This document shows, in pieces, positions 37,601 through 48,590 of a stretch of DNA of 64,000 nucleotides. The notes beneath the pieces are model-generated. The model did no database searches. It worked only from the letters and a program-made list of their open reading frames with translations, and was not told the DNA's origin. Origin of the DNA: Cymbidium sinense. Its lineage: Eukaryota > Streptophyta > Magnoliopsida > Asparagales > Orchidaceae. The number at the start of each line of letters is the position of its first letter. The stretch's first letter is position 1. The stretch spans positions 46,137,648 through 46,201,647 of the forward strand of contig CM038221.1 of NCBI GenBank assembly GCA_021442155.1, given 5' to 3'. Made by a program: the position numbers and the translations under genes.

Positions 37601-37859
37601 AAGTTTGAATTAGATTTTTGCTTTATTTATTTTTGAATTTTGATTTAGAATTTGAACCCACACTCAACAACTTGAAAGTGTTAAGTGGGGATCAAATGAA
37701 TTTAGAAGAGAGATTTCGAGATTGATTGGAAAGAGAATTTTTGAATGTAGAATCCATCTTCAACAAATTTGTGTATATTAAAAATGGGTTCAAATATTTA
37801 TGGAGAGATTGATGCAACCATAGGTTCATATTTGAATTTAATTTTTGAGTTTAAGGACC

Positions 37860-39120
37860 CTTTATTTAGCAATTTTGAGTATGTTAAAGTAAAGGATCAA
37901 TTGATTTTGTTTTGATTTGTGATTTTGGAATTTACTCACTTAGAAAATTTGGGTATGCTATGTGAGGTGTTTGAAAATAATTTTCTTATTTTGTTTGTTT
38001 GTTTGTGAATTATGTGTGAATTTGAAAATGGAACCTTTACTTAGCAAATTTGGGTATGCTAGATAAAGAATCCAAATGTGTTTTGTTTTTGATGAATTTT
38101 GAAATGAGGATTCTTAGCAAATTTAGGTATGCTAAGGAAATCCAAATGTGCTTTATTTTGAAGATTTTTGAAAAGAGGATTCCTAGCAAATTTATGTATG
38201 CTAAAGAAATCCAAATGGGTTTTGTTTTTGTTGATTTTTGAAAAAGAGGACTCCTAGCAATTTTAGGAATGCTAAAGAAATCCAAATGTGTTTTGTTTTT
38301 ATTGATTTTTTAAAAAGAGGATTCTTAGAAAATTTAGGTATGCTAAGGAAATCCAAATGTGTTTTGTTTATATTGATTTTTTGAAAAGAGGATTCTTAGC
38401 AAATTTAGGTATGCTAAGGAAATCCAAATGTGTTTTATTTTTGTTAACTTTTTTGAAAAGTGGATTCTTAGAAAATTTAGGTATGCTAAGGAAATCCAAA
38501 TGTTGTTTTTGATTTTTGATTTTGAAAGAGGATTCTTAGCAAATTTAGGTATGCTAAGAAAATCCAAATGTGCTTTGTTTTTGTTGATTTTCAAAAACAA
38601 GATTCTTAGCAAATTTAGGAATGCTAAGGAAATCCAATTGTTGTTTTTGATTTTTGATTTGGAAAAGAGGATTCTTAGCAAATTTAGGTATGCTAAGGAA
38701 ATCCAAATGTTGTTTTTAATTTTGATTTTTGAGAAAGAGGATCTTCATTTAGCAAATTTGGGTATGCTAAATGAAAGATCCAAATGTTGTTTCAATTTTG
38801 ATTTTGATTGTGATTTTGATTTTTTTTTTTTTTTGAAAAGAGGATCTTTAGTTAGAAAATTTAGACATGCTAAATAAAAGATCCAAATATTGTTTAAATT
38901 TTGATTTTGATTTTTTGATTTTGATTTTGATTCTGATTATTGATTATTGATTTTGATTTTGGTTTTTGAAAAGAGGATCTTCATTTAGAAAATTTTGGTA
39001 TGCTAATTGAAAGATCCAAATGTTGTTTTTGATTTTTGATTTTGATTTAGGGGATCTTCATTTAGCAAATTTAGGTACACTAAATGAAGGATCCAAATGT
39101 TGTTTCAATTTTGAAAAGAT
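37860..39120 (-). repeat. ~71-bp tandem array in the leader of A
   Basis: About 16 units, each with TTAGCAAATTTAGGTATGCT followed by AAGGAAATCCAAATGTG and a T-rich spacer 'TTTTGATTTTTGAAAAGAGG'. The central units are most regular, with starts about 68-73 bp apart (38112, 38185, 38253, 38325, 38396, 38466, 38536, 38605, 38677); outer ones are diverged or longer. The array lies between PBS and the upstream ORF, in the 5' leader of the RNA. The 149-codon plus ORF across it is a by-product of the repeats. Confidence 0.85.
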
Positions 39121-39219
39121 GATTGTTAATTTTGATTTTTGAAAAGATGTTTGTTGATTTTATGTTTTAAAATGTGTTTGTTGATTTTATTTTTGAAAAT
39201 GTGATTGTTGATTTTATTT

Positions 39220-39540
39220 TGAAAATGAAATCTTCATTCAATAAAGATGTTCATTTGTGCTTTTGGAAAATATGATTGTTGCTTTTATTTTCTTGAAATG
39301 AAATCTTCATTCAATAAATTGAATGAAGATGTTCATTTGTGCTTTTTGGAAAAAAATGATTGTTGCTTTTATTTTTTGGAAATGAAATCTTCATTCAACA
39401 AATTGAATGAAGATGTTCATTTGTGCTTTTTGAAAAAATGATTTTGGATTTTATTTTTGAAAAGAGATAATTGTTGAATTTTATTTTGAAAATGAAATCT
39501 ACATTCAACAAATTGGATGAAGATGTTCATTTGTGAAATA
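39220..39540 (-). repeat. Palindrome-bearing tandem repeats in the leader of A
   Basis: Four units of about 72-105 bp, with the phrase GAAATCTxCATTCAA, then GAAGATGTTCATTTGTG. In the second unit a perfect inverted repeat has 12-bp arms (39304-39315 with 39318-39329, 2-nt centre). In the third the arms are 39388-39399 and 39402-39413 with one mismatch. In RNA these would form consecutive hairpins near the PBS. Confidence 0.75.
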
Positions 39541-39989
39541 TGATTTTGGATTTTCTTTTGAAAAGATCCTACAAATAACAATCAATGAAGATTATTAGAA
39601 GAGGGTGATTTATGAAAAATTTTGTGCGAACATTTTATTATGTGCATTTTGAAAAAGTGCTTTTTGAAAATTGATATTTTTGTAAAGGATTTATTTATTT
39701 TTTATTTTTGGAATGAACCTTTCCTTATCATAAAAATAGTAAGAAGGAACTCTTTAGTTATTTTTTTATTAAATTTTTAATTTTACATATTGGGGAATCC
39801 AACAGGGGTTTTAAGACCTTCGCGGAGTGAGGTCCTAAAACCTAATGATGTTGGCTAGCTTAGCTTAAGGATGAAATAAACTAAGTGCTAATGGAAAAGA
39901 AAGATAGTCTTGGATTCATACAGAATACAAACCCACTATCGATACTTGGAGACAATGATCATTTACCAAAGATGGAGAGAGGAACCATT

Positions 39990-40005
39990 CCAAGTGGAGT
40001 CGCCA
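39990..40005 (-). other. Primer-binding site, tRNA-Arg type
   Basis: In transcription direction TGGCGACTCCACTTGG begins nine bases after the 5' LTR end. TGG plus CGACTCCACT is complementary to the 3' end of a plant tRNA-Arg acceptor arm (GACTCC... pairing) with CCA added. I place one likely mismatch, in the penultimate triplet. tRNA-Arg priming is known for Tat/Ogre-type elements. The tRNA match is from memory and should be aligned to plant tRNAs. Confidence 0.75.
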
Positions 40006-41555
40006 GAAAAAATCTGTGGTGAAAATTTATCTTTGGAATTTTTCATCTAATCTTCTTGAAGAAGGAAATAAATAAATGAAGAACTAAAAAATATTTTTCA
40101 AATACTTTTTGTGTTGGACACTACGCAGATCCACATATGTTCTTATTAGGTTGATCAGGTACAACATTAAGGGTGATAGAAGTCTCCATCCTATAAATGG
40201 ACATAATCGCCTTAATAAGGACTCCTAAGGACTATGGGTTTTCAAAATGTACCAGAGATTCTTCTCCTACTTTACATGAAAAAGTAAAGCATGGTTTATT
40301 TTAAACTGGGTTAGTTAAGTTCCCTATGGAGAAAAACCCCCATTGTTAATTACATCCTAAGGAATGAGATTCCTTAAGAATACTCTCAATTAAGGTAAAT
40401 GATCATTGTCTCCAAAGATTTCAAAGATAATACTATCAATCAATTGGTTTATTTTAGAAGATCAAGTGGGATTAATCAAGAGGAGGGAGTTATTATCGAA
40501 GCCAAAGAAAGATAAATAGGGGATGCTTACGATACTAGGAAGCCTAGTATGCATCCCAAACTATCCTATGGTTGGGCTTTATATTTTTGAATTTGAAGTG
40601 ATTTATTTATTTGAGTTGAATTTTTATTAGAAATCTAGGGCATACAATTTCATAACACAAGATCATGGAAATACATAAGAGGTGAGGATTTATGCTTATA
40701 GCCTGCAAAGGGAAGTAGCAACCTTTGTACCTAAATCTAGAGAGCTTTGGTGAGGGCCAAAAGTATGACCTAAATCTAAGGGAAAAATGGGTATTTGATT
40801 TACCTCCACAAGAGAGGATAAACCACCTAACTGTTAGACTTACAATCGCCTAGGGGTGGCCGCCAACTAACTCTTCCTATAATTTTAAATACATGTAGGC
40901 AAGTCATATGATTTTTCAAGATAGATAGACTATTATTTATTTAGAAAGAGACTAAGTCCTTAAACTCACTCCCTAAGAGGCTAGATCATGTAGGGCATAA
41001 TTTATGACTTAAATCTAATGCAAATTTTTGTTATGTTTTATTATCATTTTGGACAATTCATTTGACACAGGCTTTATTCATATGCCTAATGCATGAGAAA
41101 TTGGATTATGGGCCAAAATCAGCAAGAAAAGAGGTGTGTTTTCACCACATCTCTCAAAGGTCAAGCCGAGTTCTCTAACAAAGGTGGAAGCCCTCCATAA
41201 CAAGAGTGAGATAAGATGCTTTTTTATGCGTGATGTGAAAACATACAACATTCAGCTAAGGGGTTGCTAAATCTTGTATCTTATTTTATAACCTAGGCTT
41301 TAGGTGAGCTTATGAGTTATTTATTTCTAATTTGAATTGATTAGTTAGATAAAAAATTTATTTTCTTAAGAGCCTAATCTTCATCCAGGCTATACATCAA
41401 AGCAAGGAAGAAATAAGGAAAAAACATGCCATCTTAACGCACAAGCTAAACAAAAATCAAATAATTTATAAAGCTAATGCAAAAGAATAAGATGTAATTT
41501 GTGGTCGGGCTCCTCCGCACAAACCTGAAAATAAATTAGGTAGCCGAGCTCTACT

Positions 41556-41562
41556 CTTATAC
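41556..41562 (-). promoter_or_regulatory. Candidate TATA-like motif, A 5' LTR
   Basis: Minus-strand GTATAAG within TTGTATAAGAGTAGAGC. It is preceded in transcription direction by a GAAGAA-rich polypurine tract (41635-41680) and a 12-base C run (41612-41623 on the complementary strand). In this 5' LTR it is the copy that would drive element A. Confidence 0.4.
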
Positions 41563-42784
41563 AACCTAGATTACAAATGAATAAATTACAATCAAGAAGG
41601 AATTCATGTTAGGGGGGGGGGGGTCTTCATTCTTCATTTCTTCTTTCTTCTTTCTTCTTTCTTCTTTCCTCTTTTGGTTGGTTGGAATATGGTTGCTCCA
41701 AGGGCTTCATATGGTACATAAGACATAATCTTATGACCAATATTCATCCTAATCCCCCATAACAATCATTCCAAATCCTAATTGCAAAATTACATGAAAA
41801 TGGAAAAAAAAAATAAATCTAACTAAAACCTACAAAATAGAGATTAGCTAAACAAACTACACAATCCCAAGCATGTATATGAGTAAATTGGACTTAGCAC
41901 CCCACACATGGGTAACCAAGTCCACCTAGCCTATTTTGGATTTTGCTTAAGGGTATAAGCAACCTGCATAATAAAAAAATATTTATATTTTTATTACAGC
42001 GCCCCTTAAGCACAATCCCCTGCAGAAGATAATAATTGGACTAAGATCATCCTACCATTCAGTCTACGCACATACACCCTACATCTAGACTAAAACTTCA
42101 CATCACAAAATAAAAGTAAGCCTTAAACCATACACCTCCCTAACATAGGACTATAAATGATGACTTAGCCTAATGTGTGTATCATTTAAGGTTTGTCTGG
42201 CATGTCTTAGCTAGACTTTAAGGTTAGAGTTTTCTAAGTATGAGGAGTTCAACTTAGAGGGTGGTTTCATTTAAGTGATTTAGTTGATTTGGTTAAGTTT
42301 TATTTTATGATTTTATTTGGTTTGAATGAACCTACAATTAATTACTAAGTGTTGTAAAGAGAGGAAAAGAGTAGAGGACATCTCTTTCCTCCCTACCTTA
42401 AGTAATTTCTAGAGTATATTCATTAATGGTTTTTTATTTAGTGAATATTTTATTATATTTTTTAATTAATCCTAAGTTTAGATTTTCTCTAAATAAACTT
42501 ATTTCAAGAGAAAGGCATTTTAAGATTAAAGTAAATTACTATCACAAAATACACAACACTTTATTTCTTTCCATCATGTGTAACATGCAAATTGATGAAT
42601 CCTAAGTATAGCTATACATGCAAATGGAAGTGTTAGCACACCTTAATGATGAATGCTAAGAGAGTTTATTTAATAAAAACTTGGAATGTTTCATGTATGC
42701 ATGTTTTTGTTAACTAGAAAAGAGGGATTCTTTTATCCATTATTTATATGCACATTTACATGTATGAAAGACATAAGTAAGTAC

Positions 42785-42885
42785 GTCACCATTATTTTCT
42801 ATACTAGGGGTGTAAGGTATAAGACCTACTTGGGGCTACTTAAAGTCTTGCAACCCCAGAATGTCCAGATTAATATACCACTTTT
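42785..42885 (-). repeat. ~95-bp LTR block, A 5' LTR (single copy)
   Basis: Reverse complement of the S1 block: GGGGTGTAAGG, CTTGGGGCTACTTAAAGTC and ATGTCCAGATTAATATACC. Confidence 0.72.
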
Positions 42886-45769
42886 TTTAAATATAAGTGC
42901 ATGTACAAAAAGAAATGAATGGAAAAAGAATCATGCAAAAAGTTTATGTTTGTTTATTTGTTTTGATTTGGTTATGCAATTTACATGTGAAAATGTGAAG
43001 GTCCCTTTAAAGGATAATATAGGAATGAATAGAAATGGATTTAAGCAAGTGTTGTGTTCTTTTCAAATGAACTATACACTTTTCAAATCCTATTCAAAAC
43101 TGTGTTAAAAGAGAAGAGAAGGAAAAGTCACATAGTGCACCTTTTATATTATACTCACATGCATGCTTATAAATAATTATAAGTAACATATCTTTCATTT
43201 GTAATATTTGATTTCTAAGTTTTGAAAATAATTTTGAATTTAGTAGTGATAATTGCCATTCATATTCTTACTTTAGCCAAAACATGCAATCTAACATAAA
43301 GGAAACATTTCATTTTAATTTGATTTTTCAAAAGACATGAATGCAATATTTTCATATGACATAACATTTAGCATGCTAGAAAAGAATAAAGTGATGTAAT
43401 CATGTAATTTTATTCACCTTAATTAGTTCTTAAAAATAATCATATGGAATAAGATCATTTAAAGAAAATCAAACTATTTAAAAAAATTTTAGTTTTGTTT
43501 TGAGTTTGATTTGAATTTAGAAAATGTGAAAAAGTTTGCTGGTCCTAACCCATCTCCCACATGTGTTGTGTTATTTTAGCTTAATTTTTAGAACCATTAG
43601 ATTGATTTTATGTTTTGTTTAGGTTAAAGTGTACATTAAGTCCATTAATTATCCCGTATCTACACCACTTTAATTAACCAAATAATTATGAGCCAATGTA
43701 TGATATAAAACCACAAGAAATTTAAATTAGCAATGCACTTAAGAAAGAAAGGGGCCTAATGCATTTGGCTCACAATTAATGATTAATTAAGCTAGAAGGT
43801 TTAATTTAAGTATTTTCATAACCTTTCCCACATATATGGGTTAGATATGATTTCCTTAAGCTACTTAGGTTATTGAACACCTAAGTATCTACATAAGAGA
43901 GGAATTGAATTTTGAGTTTTGTTAATTAAGCTATTTAATGAAATGATTAAATCATTAATGCATTTGTAATTTAATTAAGTTCTCATTCAAATGAAATAGA
44001 CATAGGGGAAAAGATTTGGAAAAGGCATCCTAATCTCATTCCCTAAGTCTATTCACTGTTCCAAGATGATTACCAAGATTAATTAATGAATTTATCATCA
44101 TTTAATAGGTTAATTAATCATTTAATTGATTAAGAGAATGATTAGGAGTGAATCAAGCAATTACCCTAATTAAACCATTAATAAATCCCAAAAAAATTAT
44201 GGGAGGCAGAAGTCATCCATCTAAATATACCTAAGAAGTTTGGGATTAATCAATGGAATAATTATGGAGTATTTAACATAATTACATTCCCAATAAACCC
44301 AAATTGCATGAAATTTACTATTCAAAATCAATTAAACTTAATTTTATATTATTCCCTTTTGAAATTTCTTCAAAATGCATTTAAGTTTGTATTTTTCTAA
44401 TTTTCTACATTTAGTTATGTAATTTTGAAGTTTCTATGATTATTAGATCATTAAATCCCAAATTATATGACTAATCCTGTCAGTGCCACGTGGATCGTTG
44501 ATGCGGAGCGTGCTTTCCATGTGGCACGATGGGATTCTTCATTTAAGTTGTCACATCCTATGTCGTGTTAGCCAGCAGCGCTACGTGATTTTCTCACGCG
44601 ATCAAGATTAGGATTAAACACAATGTTCTAATAGGATTAATATAGGATCTCGCATGTTTAATCAGGACTGTCCATCCCGCGATGAGCCATGATTCATCCA
44701 CAGGTTTACTGCGAGACGGACCGTGGTCCCATAAGGCTTGAACTCTGCTCAGATTGAGTTAGGATTGATCACACACCATCAACATACAAGGAGATGAAGA
44801 TCTAATGGTGGAAATCACTTGGGATTACAATTCCTTGAAAAAGAAACAAATAAAATTCAATGCAAGCTCAGTTTTGGATAGTACCTCATTGGAGGCTATC
44901 ACCGGTGCTCCCAACCATCAAGGTAGATTCGTCTAGCGGAGATGAAGCCCTGTTGAAGGTTTGAGGGCTTGAGGTTGAGTAGATCTTCCAATTGGCCAAA
45001 CTCCTCCTCCTAGGCTTATGACTTTTATCTAGACCCCTCTTCCCATGGCTTGATTACTTGGAATTTGATTTAGGTGAGCTCGATTAAGCCCTCTAATGGT
45101 GCTTGTAGAAGAAATTTGGATTTGGTTAAGAATTGGCTAAGTTGGAATTTCTTTCTACCTCCCCTATTTTTGGTTTGAAGAAACCGAGAATGGAGAAATG
45201 GGAAATGCTTGAGGAAGCTTGGAGGAACTTAGAGAAGCTTGCTCTGATTTTCCTAGGCTCAATTGACTGTGAATGATTTGGATTCAAGTGAAATTAGGGG
45301 AGTATATCTTCCCCCATAAGGATCGGACAGTTGGGAGGAATTTTGCCATTTTGATCAAATTAATCCCATGGATTGAGTTGGTTAGGCCATTTTCAACTTC
45401 ACATGATTCAGTTTTGGCAGAGGAGTGGAGTGGTGAAGTTCCCATGTGCTCATTTGAGTGAAGGAGTGAGTCCATGTGGATAATTTTCAATTGGAGGGTC
45501 AATTTTGGCCTTGGGTTGGGTTTGGTTGACCCAAACCCATTGGGTCATGTGCACCTCACTTATTAGTGTCCATTTGGTCCACTAAGAGGGTGCCAAGTGG
45601 CCATGAAAATGATATGACCAAATTCCAAGTGGAATTGGCCATAGGTTATCCTTGACCTAGGAGTAAAATGGTCATTTGACTTTCATTTTACTTTGGGAAG
45701 ATTTTGAATAGTTTGAAATTAGGTTGGTCCAAATTTCTAGGATTTTGGAGTTGATTTGATGTCATTTGG

Positions 45770-46620
45770 CTCATGTTGACCCATTTAGGTCAAAATGGGT
45801 CAATTTGGGTTAAGTTGACCAATTGGTCAAATTGGGTCAAACCAAGGGTTGGGTCAAGTTCATATGACTATTTTAAATGTTTTGGTATCATTGGTTTGGT
45901 TCAATTTGATTTCTATTTGGTTTTGGTTCATTTGAATTCATTTAGGTCAAATGGGTTCAGTTGACCAATTTGACCCATTTGACCTAATTGGGTTAGGTCA
46001 TGGGCTAGTTTAGGTTTCATTGGTCATTTGAAATGTTTTGCAAGCTTTGGTTTAAATCAATTTTGATTTAGTTTGATTTTATCTTGATTTGACCTTTTAG
46101 GTCAAGTTGGGTTCATGGTCAATTGGGCTAGGTTGGGTCTAGTTGGCCAATTGAGGCTTTGGTCAAGTTCAACAAGTGATATAGAATGAACTTAACCAAT
46201 TGATTTCAATCAATTTTGCTTAGATCAAGATTTGACACATTTTGACTTTTTAGGTCAAGTTGGGTCAACTTGGGTCAAGAGGCCAATTGGGCTAGGTTAG
46301 GCTGAAATGATGACTTGGTCAAGTTCAAACATTGATCATGAATTGGTTTTGATCAATGGTTTCAATCAATTTGGCCTATGGTGGATTTTGGCTAGTTTAG
46401 GTTTCATTTTGGATAAGTGTTGACTTAGTCAACCCTTAGGTTTGACTTGGTTTGACCCAATTTGAGTAATTAATCATCTTATGATGATTGTTGCTCATAA
46501 TGTGAGGCTTAGATGGGCTTAGTTCAATCCAATTTGGGCAGGATTAAAATTTGGCTCAAAAAGGTACATTAGGTTACTTTGGGCCATATGAGCCTAAGTG
46601 GGTTAATTGACTTGATCAAG
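45770..46620. repeat. GGTCAA repeat block, A 5' LTR
   Basis: Five degenerate ~130-bp units aligning one to one with 15760-16620. Confidence 0.75.
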
Positions 46621-46744
46621 GATTGAATCAAGTTTGATTGAACTCACATATGGACTTATGATTGAAATATAAATCCATTTGCAAGTGATTTGAAGTCAAA
46701 TGGGTGTTGATTCATTTTCCCATTTCAAGCTCAAGGGGTGAACA

Positions 46745-47105
46745 TGAGTTTTATTTGGGTTTAATTTTTGAATTTAGTTTTGGTTTGATGATTGAAGTTA
46801 ATGTTTATATTTGGTTTCATGATTGAAGGATTGATTGAATCATGAAGAAAAATCAAGGGTTTGGCTTGATTTTGAGTTTGATTTGAGCAAGTTCAAGAAT
46901 TTGACTTGAAAGACTTAGGTTGAATTTTGATTAGATTTGAGTTTGAGTTTTGAATATAGTTTTGATTTGATGATTGAAGTTTGTGTTTATATTTGGTTTC
47001 ATGATTGAAGGATTGATTGAATCATGAAAAAAAATCAAGGGTTTTGCTTGATTTGAGTTTGATTTGAGCAAGTTCAAGAATTTGACTTGAAAAGCTTAAG
47101 TTGGA
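46745..47105. repeat. ~180-bp tandem duplication in A 5' LTR
   Basis: Two direct copies with TTTATATTTGGTTTCATGAT and AAATCAAGGGTTT, matching the pair in the 3' LTR; both LTRs derive from one template, as expected. Confidence 0.75.
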
Positions 47106-47880
47106 TTTTTGGGTTGAATTTGGATTTGAGTTTTGAATTGATTTTGGGCATTAGAATTTATATTTCATTTATATTTGTGAATATAAATGATAATATAAAT
47201 GGGTTATGGGAATATTTTGAATTTGATTTGATTTGAATTTGATTTAGGCTAAGTCCATAAGATGGAATCAAACTGATTTAGGAAGGATTTTTAAGATTTA
47301 GAATTCAATCATGGATTTCAATCATGGGTTTCAATCATTTGGAATTAATTCATGATTTGAGGAAATCCATTGGAATTGATTTAAGGTTTAAATAAATCAA
47401 TTAAGTTGGAATTGATTTGAGTTTTGAATTTGGAATTGAAGTTGATTTGAATTTGGAGTTGATTTGGATTTGAGAAAATCAATTAATCTGGAATTGATTT
47501 GAGTTTGATTTGGAATTAAAATTGATTTGAGTTTGAAGTTGGTTTGAATTTGGAGTTGATCAAATAAGTTGGAATTGATTTGAGTTTGATTTGGAATTGA
47601 AGTTGATTTGAGTTTGAAGTTGGTTTGAATTTGGAGTTTTGAAATTTGACTTGAAGGAAGGAAGTGAGGATTTGGTTCAACCTATAGGGTAGGCAAGTTT
47701 TTCTAACACCCCTAAGGAATGACCTATTCCTATGGCTAACTCTTCTAAGTCTCTAAGGTTAGGTGGAGTGTTCACCTAATCACTAGAAGTGTCTTAAGAC
47801 TAAAGAACTCTTAGTGTCTAAGAGGAGTCCTATGGCTAAGATAGAGGGGTTGAGAGCCCATTCTAAAATTGAGGTCAACA

Positions 47881-47885
47881 CCTAC
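47881..47885. repeat. Target-site duplication of element A, right copy
   Basis: CCTAC, identical to 9904-9908. Confidence 0.93.
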
Positions 47886-48502
47886 ACTTGGCAACTAAGT
47901 GTTGTAAAGAGAAGAAAAAGAGAGGATTACTCTCATTCATCCTTACTTTAAGTCATTTCTAAAGCATGTTAATTTGATTTAGTTCTCTTTAGTGAATGGC
48001 TTATTACATATTTTTAAATTAATCCTAAGTTTAGGTTCACTTTAAATAATTATATTCAAAATGAAAGGCATCATAAGATTAATTTGATTGAATTACCATC
48101 ACATGACATATATGAAATCATTCCTTTCCATCCCATGTAACATGCATATAATTAAGTCCTAAGTATACCTACACACACAATATGTTTTAGCACACTTGAA
48201 TGATGGATGTGAGTATGTATATTTAAAGTTTATACTTTCCTATTTGATTGAATTATTTTATTATATTAATTTAAAGCTCTATCTAAATTCTTATACAAAA
48301 ATACATATGAATGAAATTGGATGTATACATAAATACATACAGATGTATACATATGGATGTATACATAAATAAAGGAAGGAGAACCATGCAAAGGTTGTAT
48401 TTTTATTTGATTGAAACATTTTTGCATATGGAGTAAAGTCTAATCCAAATTCTAGCATTGAAATACATAAGAAAAAAATCAAATGGAGCATGTGCTGTTG
48501 TT

Positions 48503-48590
48503 AAACCAGGGAAGTGAGGTAATCAAATGACCTCCTTGGGGCTAGCTAAAGCATCATATTCCCGGAATGTCCAGACTATATTCCCATTAA
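48503..48590 (-). repeat. ~95-bp LTR block, B (single copy)
   Basis: AACCAGGGAAGTGAGGTAAT, CCTTGGGGCTAGCTAAAGC, GAATGTCCAGACTATATTCC: closest to copies 1 and 3 of S1. Confidence 0.75.

Larger units (their letters stand above)
9909..47880 (-). mobile_element. Element A: complete giant Tat-type Ty3/gypsy retrotransposon with nested S2
   Basis: A minus-strand element bounded by two LTRs of about 7.9 kb and a perfect CCTAC duplication. Removing the 7.98-kb S2 insertion leaves about 30 kb, of which about 14.1 kb is internal. From 5' to 3' it holds the tRNA-Arg-type PBS, a repetitive leader, a degenerate upstream ORF region, gag, protease, RT, RNase H, a second RNase H, integrase and a repetitive 3' region. 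All reading frames carry stops and shifts, so it is defective. It lies in the 3' LTR of element B and is therefore younger than B; S2 is younger than A. Confidence 0.93.
40015..47880 (-). mobile_element. Element A 5' LTR (7866 bp)
   Basis: In + direction TGTGGTGAAAATTT ... TTGAGGTCAACA; in transcription direction TGTTGACC...CACCACA, next to the PBS. It matches the 3' LTR over its whole length with many point changes. It contains a TATA-like motif (41556-41562, minus), a run of 12 G on + (41612-41623), a GGTCAA block (45770-46620) and a duplicated ~180-bp module (46745-47105). The ORF 42686-43108 is not intact in the 3' LTR. Confidence 0.93.

Noticed and set aside
38428..38877. 149-codon plus ORF
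   Set aside because: It runs through the ~71-bp tandem array; the periodic peptide follows from the repeat and it is antisense to the element.
37860..39120. CRISPR-like regular repeats
   Set aside because: Units are contiguous and the 'spacers' are themselves repeated and T-rich; the DNA is plant nuclear. A tandem array explains it.
42686..43108. 140-codon plus ORF in the A 5' LTR, with partial counterpart at 12613-12843
   Set aside because: The similarity is only that of two copies of one LTR; the counterpart stops early, the frame is antisense to transcription of A and has no recognisable domain.
48291..48491. 66-codon minus ORF with Tyr/Cys/Ile repeats
   Set aside because: Translation of a GTATACATA microsatellite-like stretch in the B LTR.
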